In this document: positions 1-5,112 of the stretch, piece after piece
Position numbering within the stretch: the stretch's first letter is position 1
Layout: the number at the start of each line of letters is the position of its first letter
Assembly: GCA_900552465.1 (NCBI GenBank)
Contig: URZO01000162.1
Location: 1-5,112 of the forward strand
Source of the DNA: an uncultured Parabacteroides sp.
Lineage (GTDB): Bacteria; Bacteroidota; Bacteroidia; Bacteroidales; Tannerellaceae
DNA length: 5,112 bases
Direction: 5' to 3'
The notes under the pieces: generated by a model
Seen by the model: only the letters and a program-made list of their open reading frames with translations
What the model was told of the DNA's origin: nothing
The model's database searches: none
Made by a program: the position numbers and the translations under genes

Positions 1-234
1 GTGCAGTCGAAATCCCGCAACCCTGCCTATTTCGACGAACTGCTGACGGTGCGCATCATCCTCAGGGAGATTCCCAGCACACGCATCAATTTCTTCTACG
101 AGATCTACAACGAGAAGGGCGACCTGCTGAACACGGGCATGACGCAGTTGGGTTTTATACACAGCGATTCGCGGCGTCCGTGCCGCTGTCCGGAGTGGTT
201 CCTGGAACTGATCCGAAACCGCTGGACCGAATAA
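1..234 (+). CDS. Acyl-CoA thioesterase, YbgC/FadM-like hotdog family (C-terminal part)
   Basis: The reading frame is open from the first base and ends at TAA (232-234), so only the last 77 residues are present and the true start lies to the left. The leading GTG is probably an internal valine codon. The residues fit the C-terminal half of single-domain hotdog thioesterases of the 4-hydroxybenzoyl-CoA thioesterase type: YFDELLTVR, then a strand with R-x-NFFYEIYNEKGDLLNTG, then the closing strand and the RRPCRCPEWF segment. Enzymes of this family hydrolyse acyl-CoA thioesters in the cytoplasm; the substrate cannot be read from this fragment, and the N-terminal catalytic Asp region is outside the window. 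A terminator follows 25 bases after the stop, so this gene appears to end its transcription unit. Its codon use is GC-rich, like the next gene. Family assignment is from recognition of the motif pattern, not a search. Confidence 0.8.
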   Translation: MQSKSRNPAYFDELLTVRIILREIPSTRINFFYEIYNEKGDLLNTGMTQLGFIHSDSRRPCRCPEWFLELIRNRWTE

Positions 235-259
235 GAATCCGATTTCCGACCCTCTTTAC

Positions 260-287
260 ACCGCTTCGCTGTCCGAGGCGGTTTTTT
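260..287 (+). terminator. Rho-independent terminator after the thioesterase gene
   Basis: A 9-bp stem pairs ACCGCTTCG (260-268) with CGAGGCGGT (274-282), with one G-U pair and a 5-base loop. It is followed directly by TTTTT (283-287). It lies 25 bases past the thioesterase stop and before the promoter of the ABC-F gene, so it separates the two units. Confidence 0.85.
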
Positions 288-338
288 CAGGCCGTTCAGA
301 ACAAGGCTTTCGACCCCGGCAAAGTCCGAATAAATTGC

Positions 339-346
339 TATCTTTG
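339..346 (+). promoter_or_regulatory. Bacteroidetes-type -7 promoter element for the ABC-F gene
   Basis: TATCTTTG matches the TAnnTTTG -7 consensus of the Bacteroidetes primary sigma factor and lies 21 bases before the ATG at 368. That implies a short leader of roughly 10-20 bases. I see no convincing TTTG -33 element at the usual spacing, so the call rests on the -7 box and on its position between a terminator and a gene. No Shine-Dalgarno sequence precedes the ATG, which is normal for this phylum. Confidence 0.6.
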
Positions 347-367
347 CGGTTCAATTTGCGATAACTT

Positions 368-2011
368 ATGATTTCAATAGACTCGCTGACCGTAGAGTTC
401 AGCGGCACGACGCTTTTCAAAGATATTTCGTTCGTCATCGGCGACAAGGACCGGATCGCCCTGATGGGCAAGAACGGAGCCGGCAAATCGACCCTGCTGA
501 AGATCATCGCCGGGGTGCGAACCCCAACGCGCGGCCGTGTAACGGTGAGCGAGGGCGGCAAAGTGGGGTATCTGCCCCAGCACCTGACGGTAGAAGACGG
601 CCGCACGCTCGTCGAAGAGACCTCGCGGGCTTTCGAACACCTGTTCGAGATCGAGCGGCAGATCGCGGCACTCAACGAGCAGCTCACGACCCGCACCGAC
701 TATGAAAGCGAATCGTACATGCGCCTGATCGAGGAGGTGACGGCCATTTCCGAGAAATTCTATGCCGTGGACCTCACCAACTATCAGGAGGATGTGGAAC
801 GCATCCTTTTGGGTCTGGGTTTCGAACGCTCGGACTTCACGCGGCAGACTTCCGAATTTTCGGGCGGATGGCGCATGCGCATCGAGCTGGCCAAACTGCT
901 GCTTCAGAAACCCGACCTGCTGTTGCTGGACGAGCCGACGAACCACCTCGACATCGAATCCATCGAATGGCTGGAGGATTTTCTGATGAACAACGCCAAG
1001 GCGGTGATGGTCATTTCACACGACAAAGCCTTCGTGGACCACATCACCACGCGCACCATCGAAATCACGCGCGGACGCATCTACGACTACAAGGTCAACT
1101 ATTCGCATTACCTCGAGCTACGGCGCGAACGGCGCGAGCAGCAGCAGGCGGCCTACGACAACCAGCAGAAGATGATCGCCGAAACCCGGGAGTTCATCGA
1201 GCGGTTCAAGGGAACCTATTCGAAGACCAACCAGGTGCAGTCGCGTGTGCGGATGCTCGAAAAACTGGAACTTATCGAGGTGGACGAGGAGGATACGTCG
1301 GCATTGAACCTGCGTTTCCCGCCTGCTCCGCGGTCGGGTTCCTATCCCGTCATCACGACCGAGCTGGGCAAGGCGTACGGCGACCACCGTGTATTCAGCG
1401 ACGTGTCGATCACCATCGAGCGGGGCGACAAAGTCGCCTTCGTGGGCCGCAACGGCGAGGGTAAGTCCACGATGGTCAAGGCAATCATGGGCCAGATCGA
1501 CTTCGAAGGTGCGATCCAGATGGGCCACAACGTCAAGATCGGCTATTTCGCGCAGAACGAAGCGTCGGGGCTCGACGAGTCGATTACCGTCTTCAAAACC
1601 ATCGACGACATCGCCGTGGGCGACATCCGGACCCGTATCCGCGATATCCTCGGCGCCTTCATGTTCGGCAAGGATGCCAGCGAGAAACTCGTCAAGGTGC
1701 TCTCCGGCGGCGAGCGGACCCGTCTGGCGATGATCAAACTGCTGCTGGAGCCCGTCAACCTGCTGATTCTCGACGAGCCGACCAACCATTTGGACATGAA
1801 AACGAAAGATATCCTGAAACAGGCGTTGCTTGACTTTGACGGTACGCTGATTGTGGTGTCTCACGACCGTGATTTCCTGGACGGCCTGGTGACGAAAGTC
1901 TACGAATTCGGCAACCAGCGGGTCACTGAACATCTTGAAGGCATTTACGAATTCCTTCAACGGAAGAAGATGGAGAATCTCAACGAACTCGAAAGAAACA
2001 AAACAAGATAA
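368..2011 (+). CDS. ABC-F family ATPase (two ATP-binding cassettes, ribosome-associated type)
   Basis: A complete 547-residue protein with two ABC domains in tandem and no membrane segments, as expected for ABC-F proteins (EttA/Uup/YbiT/YheS group). Domain 1 has Walker A GKNGAGKST (34-42), signature FSGGW (164-168), Walker B LLLLDEPTNHLD (184-195) and the H-loop in SHD (217-219). Domain 2 has GRNGEGKST (360-368), LSGGE (445-449), LLILDEPTNHLD (465-476) and SHD (498-500). Both catalytic glutamates are present. The charged interdomain linker (about 240-325, rich in Arg, Glu and Gln) is the segment that contacts the ribosomal P-site tRNA region in studied relatives. The ATG at 368 is chosen because it starts the canonical N-terminal strand just after the promoter element. 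There is only a short tail after domain 2, without the long C-terminal coiled coil of Uup. The family tunes translation or protects ribosomes from antibiotics. This one looks like a housekeeping member, but resistance cannot be excluded from sequence alone. Confidence 0.95.
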   Translation: MISIDSLTVEFSGTTLFKDISFVIGDKDRIALMGKNGAGKSTLLKIIAGVRTPTRGRVTVSEGGKVGYLPQHLTVEDGRTLVEETSRAFEHLFEIERQIAALNEQLTTRTDYESESYMRLIEEVTAISEKFYAVDLTNYQEDVERILLGLGFERSDFTRQTSEFSGGWRMRIELAKLLLQKPDLLLLDEPTNHLDIESIEWLEDFLMNNAKAVMVISHDKAFVDHITTRTIEITRGRIYDYKVNYSHYLELRRERREQQQAAYDNQQKMIAETREFIERFKGTYSKTNQVQSRVRMLEKLELIEVDEEDTSALNLRFPPAPRSGSYPVITTELGKAYGDHRVFSDVSITIERGDKVAFVGRNGEGKSTMVKAIMGQIDFEGAIQMGHNVKIGYFAQNEASGLDESITVFKTIDDIAVGDIRTRIRDILGAFMFGKDASEKLVKVLSGGERTRLAMIKLLLEPVNLLILDEPTNHLDMKTKDILKQALLDFDGTLIVVSHDRDFLDGLVTKVYEFGNQRVTEHLEGIYEFLQRKKMENLNELERNKTR

Positions 2012-2023
2012 CAATCAACCAAT

Positions 2024-2214
2024 TACAGTTTCCTCGTAGTTTAACTTTTAGGAAACTGTAATTTCCTAACAATTCCTTTATTTGGAAACTCTAATTTCCT
2101 GCCTAAGAAACGACAGTTTCCTCCGCAGGGAACTAGAGTTTCTTACGGAGGAAATCAGAGTTTCTCCCATAGGAAACGCCAGTTTCCTAATAGCAGAACT
2201 ACGAGGAAACTGTA
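2024..2214. repeat. Array of 22-bp dyads bounded by an 18-bp perfect inverted repeat
   Basis: The outer arms are TACAGTTTCCTCGTAGTT (2024-2041) and its exact reverse complement (2197-2214). Between them lie six near-palindromic modules of the form GGAAAC-N4-GTTTCC, starting at 2051, 2084, 2106, 2128, 2150 and 2172. The last five starts are exactly 22 bp apart and the first gap is 33 bp. Half-sites diverge by single bases (for example AGAAAC at 2106, GGGAAC at 2128, GGAAAT at 2150), but spacing is strictly kept. The array starts 12 bases after the ABC-F stop. There is no T-run after it, so it is not an ordinary terminator. Function is unknown: a protein-binding array, a palindromic repeat element or a small non-autonomous element are all possible. 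Confidence 0.85.
2048..2069. repeat. Strongest single hairpin of the dyad array
   Basis: TTAGGAAA (2048-2055) pairs perfectly with TTTCCTAA (2062-2069) across a 6-base loop, CTGTAA. It is the best-paired module of the array and the nearest one to the ABC-F stop codon. It may protect the 3' end of that transcript, but without a U-run it is not a standard intrinsic terminator. Confidence 0.6.
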
Positions 2215-2228
2215 TGTTAACGTTTTTA

Positions 2229-2356
2229 GTTGACTACTTTCAGTCTTATATATATAAAAGGTTGACTCGGTTTAAACTTAATAATAATAACGGTTGACTT
2301 ATTTCTTGCTTATTTATGAAACAGGTTAACTCTACCTGCCAGTTTTTCGCAAAAAT
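2229..2356. repeat. Four tandem 32-bp direct repeats headed by GTTRACT
   Basis: GTTGACT occurs at 2229, 2261 and 2293, and GTTAACT at 2325, so the spacing is exactly 32 bases three times. The first three units also share a CTTAT or CTTAA block at about unit positions 17-21 and an A-rich end, roughly GTTGACT-N9-CTTAT followed by A/T. The fourth unit is degenerate. The second unit head belongs to the sequence that matches the other end of the IS in inverted orientation. The repeats therefore probably are iterated terminal or subterminal sites of the IS, perhaps transposase binding sites. Confidence 0.75.
2243..2276 (+). repeat. Right terminal inverted repeat of the IS (end nearest orfB)
   Basis: Reading inward on the plus strand, this segment has GTCTT, an AT-rich stretch, AAGGTTGACTC (2258-2268) and TTTAAA (2271-2276). 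It matches the minus-strand sequence upstream of orfA with a one-base gap in the AT stretch and a two-base insertion (GG) before TTTAAA. It overlaps units 1 and 2 of the 32-bp repeats. Confidence 0.65.
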
Positions 2357-2390
2357 AATCAAAATCTCTATTCACCCCAAACGGGTAATG

Positions 2391-2410
2391 AAAAAACCAC
2401 CGCGGAGGTT
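2391..2410 (-). terminator. Rho-independent terminator after orfB
   Basis: On the minus strand AACCTCC pairs with GGTGGTT across a two-base loop, with one T-T mismatch, and runs into TTTTTT (2396 down to 2391). It lies about 70 bases past the orfB stop, inside the IS. It would end transposase transcription and keep it from running antisense into the ABC-F gene. Confidence 0.65.
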
Positions 2411-2421
2411 TGCCATACGGC

Positions 2422-2440
2422 TGGAGGCGCGAAGCCTCCA
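2422..2440. repeat. GC-rich hairpin between orfB and its terminator
   Basis: TGGAGGC (2422-2428) pairs perfectly with GCCTCCA (2434-2440) across the loop GCGAA. It is 41 bases past the orfB stop and has no U-run on either side. It may act with the terminator at 2391-2410 or stabilise the 3' end of the transposase mRNA. Confidence 0.6.
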
Positions 2441-2481
2441 AAGAGTCTTAGGTTATAATCAGTCCTTACTTAATGGAAGAT

Positions 2482-3384
2482 CTATCCTGTCATTCCCATC
2501 TCTTTCAGCCTTTTAATAGCTCTCTCACGGTAACTTATCCATCTTTTCTTCAGATCTCCTTCACCTTCGGCGGCCTCGGAAGGTGTCATTCCGTCCAGGC
2601 TCCAGTGAGGGCGTTCGTGATTGTAAAACTCCACAGCAACTTTAACGGCTGCCTTTACTTCCCGGATTCGATAGAATACCATTCCTTTAAGCAGTTCATT
2701 CTTTATGGTATTGTTCACACGCTCGGCTACCGCATTATCCTTGGGATTTCCACTCTCTGTCATGCTTATGCGTATTTGGCAATCTTTCAAACGGCCCGTA
2801 TAAGCATAGCTGGCATATTGTACACCACGATCGGAGTGATGGATTAACCCTGAGAGGTCTTTGCCGACATAATGTCTGATGGCCATTTCCAGGGCCTCCT
2901 GAGGATATATCGTTTCTAATGTCTCCCCTACGCTATATCCTACGATTTCTTTCGTATAATAATCCGTCACCAGCGAAAGGTAACAGAATGTATATTCACC
3001 CGTAACAGGGTTTACCCAAAGAGGTATATAGGTTATGTCGCTAACTATCAACTGGCAAGGGCGATTGGGTATCAACTCTTTAACCAGATTCGGATAAAGC
3101 GGAAGGTCGTGGTTGGAGTCCGTGGTTGCAATACGCCGCCTGCGCTTACGTACTTTCAAGCCATATCGTTCTATGATGTCATAGAAACGATTGTAGCCAA
3201 CGCTGTGTTCTTCTCCGAACCTGCGACGGTACATCAACCAAAGCTTATTGCCACCGATGCCGGGAGCTTTCTGACGTACTTCTTTAATAAATTCAATCAC
3301 AAAGGATTCCCTGGCTAATTTGAACATTAATTTATCCACATGTTTATAGTAGGCTTGTTTACTTACACCAAGCAGACGACACAT
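2482..3384 (-). CDS. IS3-family transposase OrfB (DDE integrase core)
   Basis: Catalytic part of the IS3 transposase, 300 residues from the ATG at 3384 to TAG. The N-terminal MCRLLGVSKQAYYK is the usual start region of OrfB, followed by the HTH_21-type segment (about 27-85) and the RNase H-like integrase core. The DDE residues are visible: D116 in VSDITYI, D185 in HHSDRGVQY and E221 in AERVNNTIKNE. There are 35 residues between D185 and E221, and K228 sits seven after the glutamate, as in active members. Length and C-terminus look complete. The frame is open upstream of the ATG, through HQVASRLHTRDKRLYGIVP, up to the A7 run inside orfA. Most of the active enzyme is thus probably made as a roughly 436-residue OrfAB fusion by -1 frameshifting. 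The protein would cut and join DNA at the IS ends. Confidence 0.93.
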   Translation of the reverse strand: MCRLLGVSKQAYYKHVDKLMFKLARESFVIEFIKEVRQKAPGIGGNKLWLMYRRRFGEEHSVGYNRFYDIIERYGLKVRKRRRRIATTDSNHDLPLYPNLVKELIPNRPCQLIVSDITYIPLWVNPVTGEYTFCYLSLVTDYYTKEIVGYSVGETLETIYPQEALEMAIRHYVGKDLSGLIHHSDRGVQYASYAYTGRLKDCQIRISMTESGNPKDNAVAERVNNTIKNELLKGMVFYRIREVKAAVKVAVEFYNHERPHWSLDGMTPSEAAEGEGDLKKRWISYRERAIKRLKEMGMTG

Positions 3385-3414
3385 AGGGACAATGCCGTAA
3401 AGCCTCTTGTCCCT
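3385..3414 (-). repeat. Stem-loop just upstream of the orfB ATG
   Basis: AGGGACAA on the minus strand (3414-3407) pairs perfectly with TTGTCCCT (3392-3385), an 8-bp stem with a 14-base loop. It directly abuts the orfB ATG at 3384 and starts 32 bases after the slippery run. That is too far for a classic frameshift stimulator, but it is placed to hinder independent starts at orfB. Confidence 0.55.
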
Positions 3415-3420
3415 GGTGTG

Positions 3421-3453
3421 AAGCCTGGATGCTACTTGGTGCCAGCTTTTTTT
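3421..3453 (-). promoter_or_regulatory. Programmed -1 frameshift site linking orfA to orfB
   Basis: The minus strand has seven A in a row (3453 down to 3447), read in the orfA frame as CTA AAA AAA GCT. A one-base back-slip on A-AAA-AAA gives AAA AAA AGC TGG and enters the open orfB frame, bypassing the orfA stop. The frames agree: orfA codons begin at coordinates of 2 mod 3 and orfB codons at 0 mod 3, which is the -1 relation. A possible stimulating hairpin pairs AAGC-TGG (3448-3442) with CCAGGCTT (3428-3421) with one bulged base. It starts at the slip site itself, so its role is uncertain. Confidence 0.8.
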
Positions 3454-3791
3454 AGGTCGATACCATAAACTTCTTTGCCAAAGGCCACCATTTCTTCGTA
3501 AAAGTCAGCCCGAAGGCGTTCCTGAGTTAAATCCTTCTTGAGAGAGGCGATCTCACCCAGTAACTTTTTGTAATCTTCCTCTGTTACCTCTTTACCTTGT
3601 TTCTTCATCATTGCTGCTTTTTGGGGGTTATCAACCTCAAAGATAGTTAATGCACGGTAAACTCGAGAACGACTTATACACAGTTTTTCTACTATCGCGG
3701 CGACTTCCAGGCCTTCTACTACACGAAGGCGATAAATCTCATGACACATCAGATGATGCTCTCTCTCTTGATAATAATTCTTCTTTTTCAT
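3432..3791 (-). CDS. IS3-family OrfA (helix-turn-helix DNA-binding protein)
   Basis: A 119-residue basic protein of the size and place of IS3-family OrfA. A helix-turn-helix is visible at about 29-48 (EVAAIVEKLCISRSRVYRAL), and a charged coiled coil with spaced leucines lies at about 71-100, the usual multimerisation zipper. OrfA alone normally binds the terminal inverted repeats and represses transposition; as the N-terminal part of OrfAB it directs the catalytic domain to the ends. The ATG at 3789-3791 is immediately preceded by a 22-bp palindrome, which leaves only one base between the hairpin and the start codon. The gene stops with TAG at 3432-3434, shortly after the slippery A7 run. It lies 42 bases downstream of the tolC stop in the same orientation, so read-through from tolC could reach it. 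Confidence 0.9.
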   Translation of the reverse strand: MKKKNYYQEREHHLMCHEIYRLRVVEGLEVAAIVEKLCISRSRVYRALTIFEVDNPQKAAMMKKQGKEVTEEDYKKLLGEIASLKKDLTQERLRADFYEEMVAFGKEVYGIDLKKAGTK

Positions 3792-3792
3792 T

Positions 3793-3814
3793 GTTGATTC
3801 TTTAAAGAGTCAAC
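3793..3814. repeat. 22-bp palindrome directly before the orfA start codon
   Basis: GTTGATTCTTT pairs with AAAGAGTCAAC, an 11-bp dyad with only one G-T position, which would form a hairpin or a dimeric binding site. It ends one base before the orfA ATG and contains the only purine-rich stretch that could serve as a ribosome site. Its outer half is the GGTTGACTC block of the IS end. Confidence 0.75.
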
Positions 3815-3836
3815 CTTATTTACAAAAAGACAGTCA
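3801..3836 (-). repeat. Left terminal inverted repeat of the IS (end nearest orfA)
   Basis: Reading inward on the minus strand from 3836: TGACT, GTCTT, an AT-rich stretch, AAGGTTGACTC (3817-3807) and TTTAAA (3806-3801). This is the partner of 2243-2276. Its outer TGA is also the stop codon of the tolC gene, so the end of the element and the end of that gene coincide or overlap. Confidence 0.65.
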
Positions 3837-5112
3837 CTGCATCCGTCGGATACCAATAGCCTTATTATACTGGGCCAATGATGCTTTTTGCTGGTACCAG
3901 GTCTGGATCAGGCTGCTATAAGACTGTATCCATGACAACTGGGCAGAAAGGACATCGACGATGGGAAGCTTTCCTTCGTTATAACTGAATGTATTCAGAT
4001 CCAGGTTCTCTTCTGCTATCTTACAAGCCTCTTCAGCGACATCGATCTGTTTAGTATTCTCTGTCAGGCTTGTCCATGCATTAGCCACTTCCTGAGTGAT
4101 CTGGTCGCGGGTATTATCCATTGCATACTCTTTACTGCGCAGCACGGCTTTTTGGGAATTTACTTCCTTGAAACGGGCACCCCAACGGAACAAAGGAATC
4201 TTTAAAGAAGCAAATACAGCCGGTGTCCATAAGTTATCGGAGCCTTTTACGTTCAGCATAGGAGTTCCCCATGTGCCCTGAAAACCGACAGACAGGGTCG
4301 GATTATATTTTGCTTTTGATAGGTTGATCTGTCTTTTCTGATACTCGATGTTCAGTTTGGAGATCAGATAGTCCGGCCGGTTTTCCAATGCTGCCGATTC
4401 ACCGACCTGCATAGGCAATGGCAAAACCATCGTAATAGAGTCTGTGATCGTTATCGGTTCCATTGGAGGGACGCCCATCAGGACATTCAGATTCTGCAAT
4501 GCAATCTGATAATCCTTATAAGCGGCACTTTTATTCAACTCAGCTTCCTTTAAACGGGCCTGTACCTGCAACAGGTCAGTCTTGCTGATCTGTCCGTCCT
4601 GAAAACGGAGAGTCAGCACGTTTGCCAGTTCCTGTACGATATCGACATACTGTGTCATTACAGCGTACATGCCTTTACGGGCGGCTACAGACCAATAGTT
4701 CATATCTGCGGCATAAACGATGTTATCGGTCGTCAGCTCTTCGGCCTCAGTAGCGATCTGACCCTGGATTTCGGCAGCCTTATAATTGTTGTAAATTTGT
4801 CCGCCGGCGTAAATAGGTTGGCTTACTGTGGCACCAAGACTATACGTATTATGGTCCATTTCAATACCGGGTATGCCATCTCCCATTCCCAATTCGTATT
4901 TATTTATACGGTATTGATAACTTCCGGAGAAATCCACAGCCGGGAAGAATGCTGTTTTAGCTGCTTTAATAGCATGCTGCATTGCAATCCGTTCTTCCGA
5001 ACTTTGCTTGATCTGACGGCTGTATTCAAGTACTTTTTCTTTGTATTCGGCTGCCGTAATGGGCTGCACCTGTGCTTTCACAGACAGGGCACCCAATAAC
5101 ATACAACCTATT
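3834..5112 (-). CDS. TolC-family outer-membrane efflux protein (N-terminus beyond the window)
   Basis: An outer-membrane channel component of a tripartite efflux or type I secretion system. The first in-window ATG (5102) gives 422 residues, but the frame stays open to the right edge and the residues before it (I-G-C) extend the hydrophobic core MLLGALSV of a signal peptide with no basic start. The real start is therefore just outside. Cleavage is likely after VKA, before QVQ. Counting from the Met at 5102, the family's internal duplication is visible: helix-turn segments DGQISKTDLLQVQARL (169-184) and EGKLPIVDVLSAQLSWIQS (376-394), plus beta-strand pieces VSQPIYAGG (93-101) and LKIPLFRWGAR (300-310) and the typical ENRPDY (240-245). 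Length is normal. No adaptor or RND pump gene is visible in the window. The TGA stop lies in the IS end, so the last residues may be altered by the insertion. Codon use is AT-richer than in the left genes. Confidence 0.92.
   Translation of the reverse strand, partial: IGCMLLGALSVKAQVQPITAAEYKEKVLEYSRQIKQSSEERIAMQHAIKAAKTAFFPAVDFSGSYQYRINKYELGMGDGIPGIEMDHNTYSLGATVSQPIYAGGQIYNNYKAAEIQGQIATEAEELTTDNIVYAADMNYWSVAARKGMYAVMTQYVDIVQELANVLTLRFQDGQISKTDLLQVQARLKEAELNKSAAYKDYQIALQNLNVLMGVPPMEPITITDSITMVLPLPMQVGESAALENRPDYLISKLNIEYQKRQINLSKAKYNPTLSVGFQGTWGTPMLNVKGSDNLWTPAVFASLKIPLFRWGARFKEVNSQKAVLRSKEYAMDNTRDQITQEVANAWTSLTENTKQIDVAEEACKIAEENLDLNTFSYNEGKLPIVDVLSAQLSWIQSYSSLIQTWYQQKASLAQYNKAIGIRRMQ

Larger units (their letters stand above)
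2231..3836 (-). mobile_element. IS3-family insertion sequence with orfA and orfB (ends approximate)
   Basis: The element contains an HTH orfA and a DDE orfB on the minus strand, joined by a -1 frameshift signal, which is the IS3-family plan. The ends are inferred from an imperfect inverted repeat. Reading inward, the left side (plus strand, 2243-2276) and the right side (minus strand, 3831-3801) both show GTCTT, an A/T stretch of 11-12 bases, the exact block AAGGTTGACTC, then TTTAAA. Both sides also have TGACT further out (2231 and 3836). I could not find a matching target duplication next to either candidate end, so the boundaries may be off by 10-20 bases. At about 1.6 kb it is at the long end for the family, because about 250 non-coding bases lie beyond orfB. 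Both ORFs are intact, so the copy may be active. Confidence 0.75.

Noticed and set aside
868..1464. Open frame of 198 residues inside the ABC-F gene
   Set aside because: Its composition (Arg, Ala and His runs) is typical of an alternate frame of a GC-rich gene, and the ABC-F frame carries all motifs.
1118..2014. Long antisense open frame (298 residues) over the ABC-F gene
   Set aside because: It is a GC-rich codon shadow of a certain gene, with a His/Asp/Val-rich low-complexity product and no recognisable domain.
2226..2242. Target-site duplication of the IS
   Set aside because: No 3-5 base direct repeat matches between the bases outside 2231 or 2243 and those outside 3831 or 3836, so no duplication is reported and the ends stay approximate.
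2082..2297. Open frame of 71 residues across the dyad array
   Set aside because: Its sequence is just the translation of the GGAAAC/GTTTCC repeats and the 32-bp repeats. It has no promoter or recognisable domain and the start lies inside a repeat unit.
2229..2356. CRISPR-like array
   Set aside because: Only the first 7 bases of each 32-base unit are well kept, the rest is similar AT-rich sequence rather than unique spacers, and no cas gene is present. It fits an IS end better.
2316..2516. Open frame of 66 residues at the orfB 3' side
   Set aside because: It runs through the terminator and hairpin of the transposase unit and overlaps the end of orfB antisense. There is no sign of a real protein.
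3820..3840. Intrinsic terminator for tolC
   Set aside because: A T-run (TCTTTTT on the minus strand) follows the stop, but the only hairpin before it, CAGT-G-ACTG, has a 4-bp stem with a one-base loop, too weak to call.

Overview
The window looks like DNA from an anaerobic gut Bacteroidales. The left part (1-2011) resembles Alistipes/Rikenellaceae: GC-rich codon use, a TAnnTTTG-type -7 promoter element in front of the ABC-F gene, and no Shine-Dalgarno sequence there. The right part (about 2480-5112) is clearly AT-richer and reads more like Bacteroides or Parabacteroides. Sample 60-base rows show this: 37 of 60 are G/C at 841-900 and 25 of 60 at 4501-4560. The species assignment is inference from composition and protein style, not from a search.

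Layout from left to right. Positions 1-234 hold the C-terminal part of a YbgC/FadM-like hotdog acyl-CoA thioesterase, followed by a clean Rho-independent terminator. Positions 368-2011 hold a complete two-domain ABC-F ATPase, a soluble ribosome-associated family. Positions 2012-2230 are non-coding and hold an unusual array of 22-bp dyads bounded by an 18-bp perfect inverted repeat. Positions 2229-2356 hold four direct repeats of GTTRACT at exactly 32-bp spacing; they form the inner and outer part of the right end of an IS3-family insertion sequence. On the minus strand follow orfB (2482-3384, DDE transposase) and orfA (3432-3791, HTH protein), linked by an A7 slippery run suited to -1 frameshifting. 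A partly matching terminal inverted repeat lies at about 3801-3836. The last gene, minus strand from beyond the right edge to 3834, is a TolC-family outer-membrane efflux protein whose stop codon sits in the IS end.

How the parts relate. The left genes are ordinary chromosomal housekeeping genes on the plus strand. The IS and tolC are convergent to them, so 2012-2480 is the 3'-3' junction between two transcription units. It is also a composition boundary: either a transferred segment carrying the efflux gene and the IS was joined here, or the contig is a chimera. No complete novel multi-gene system is visible. The parts most worth a second look are the dyad array, the 32-bp iterated IS end, and the hairpin that sits directly on the orfA start codon.
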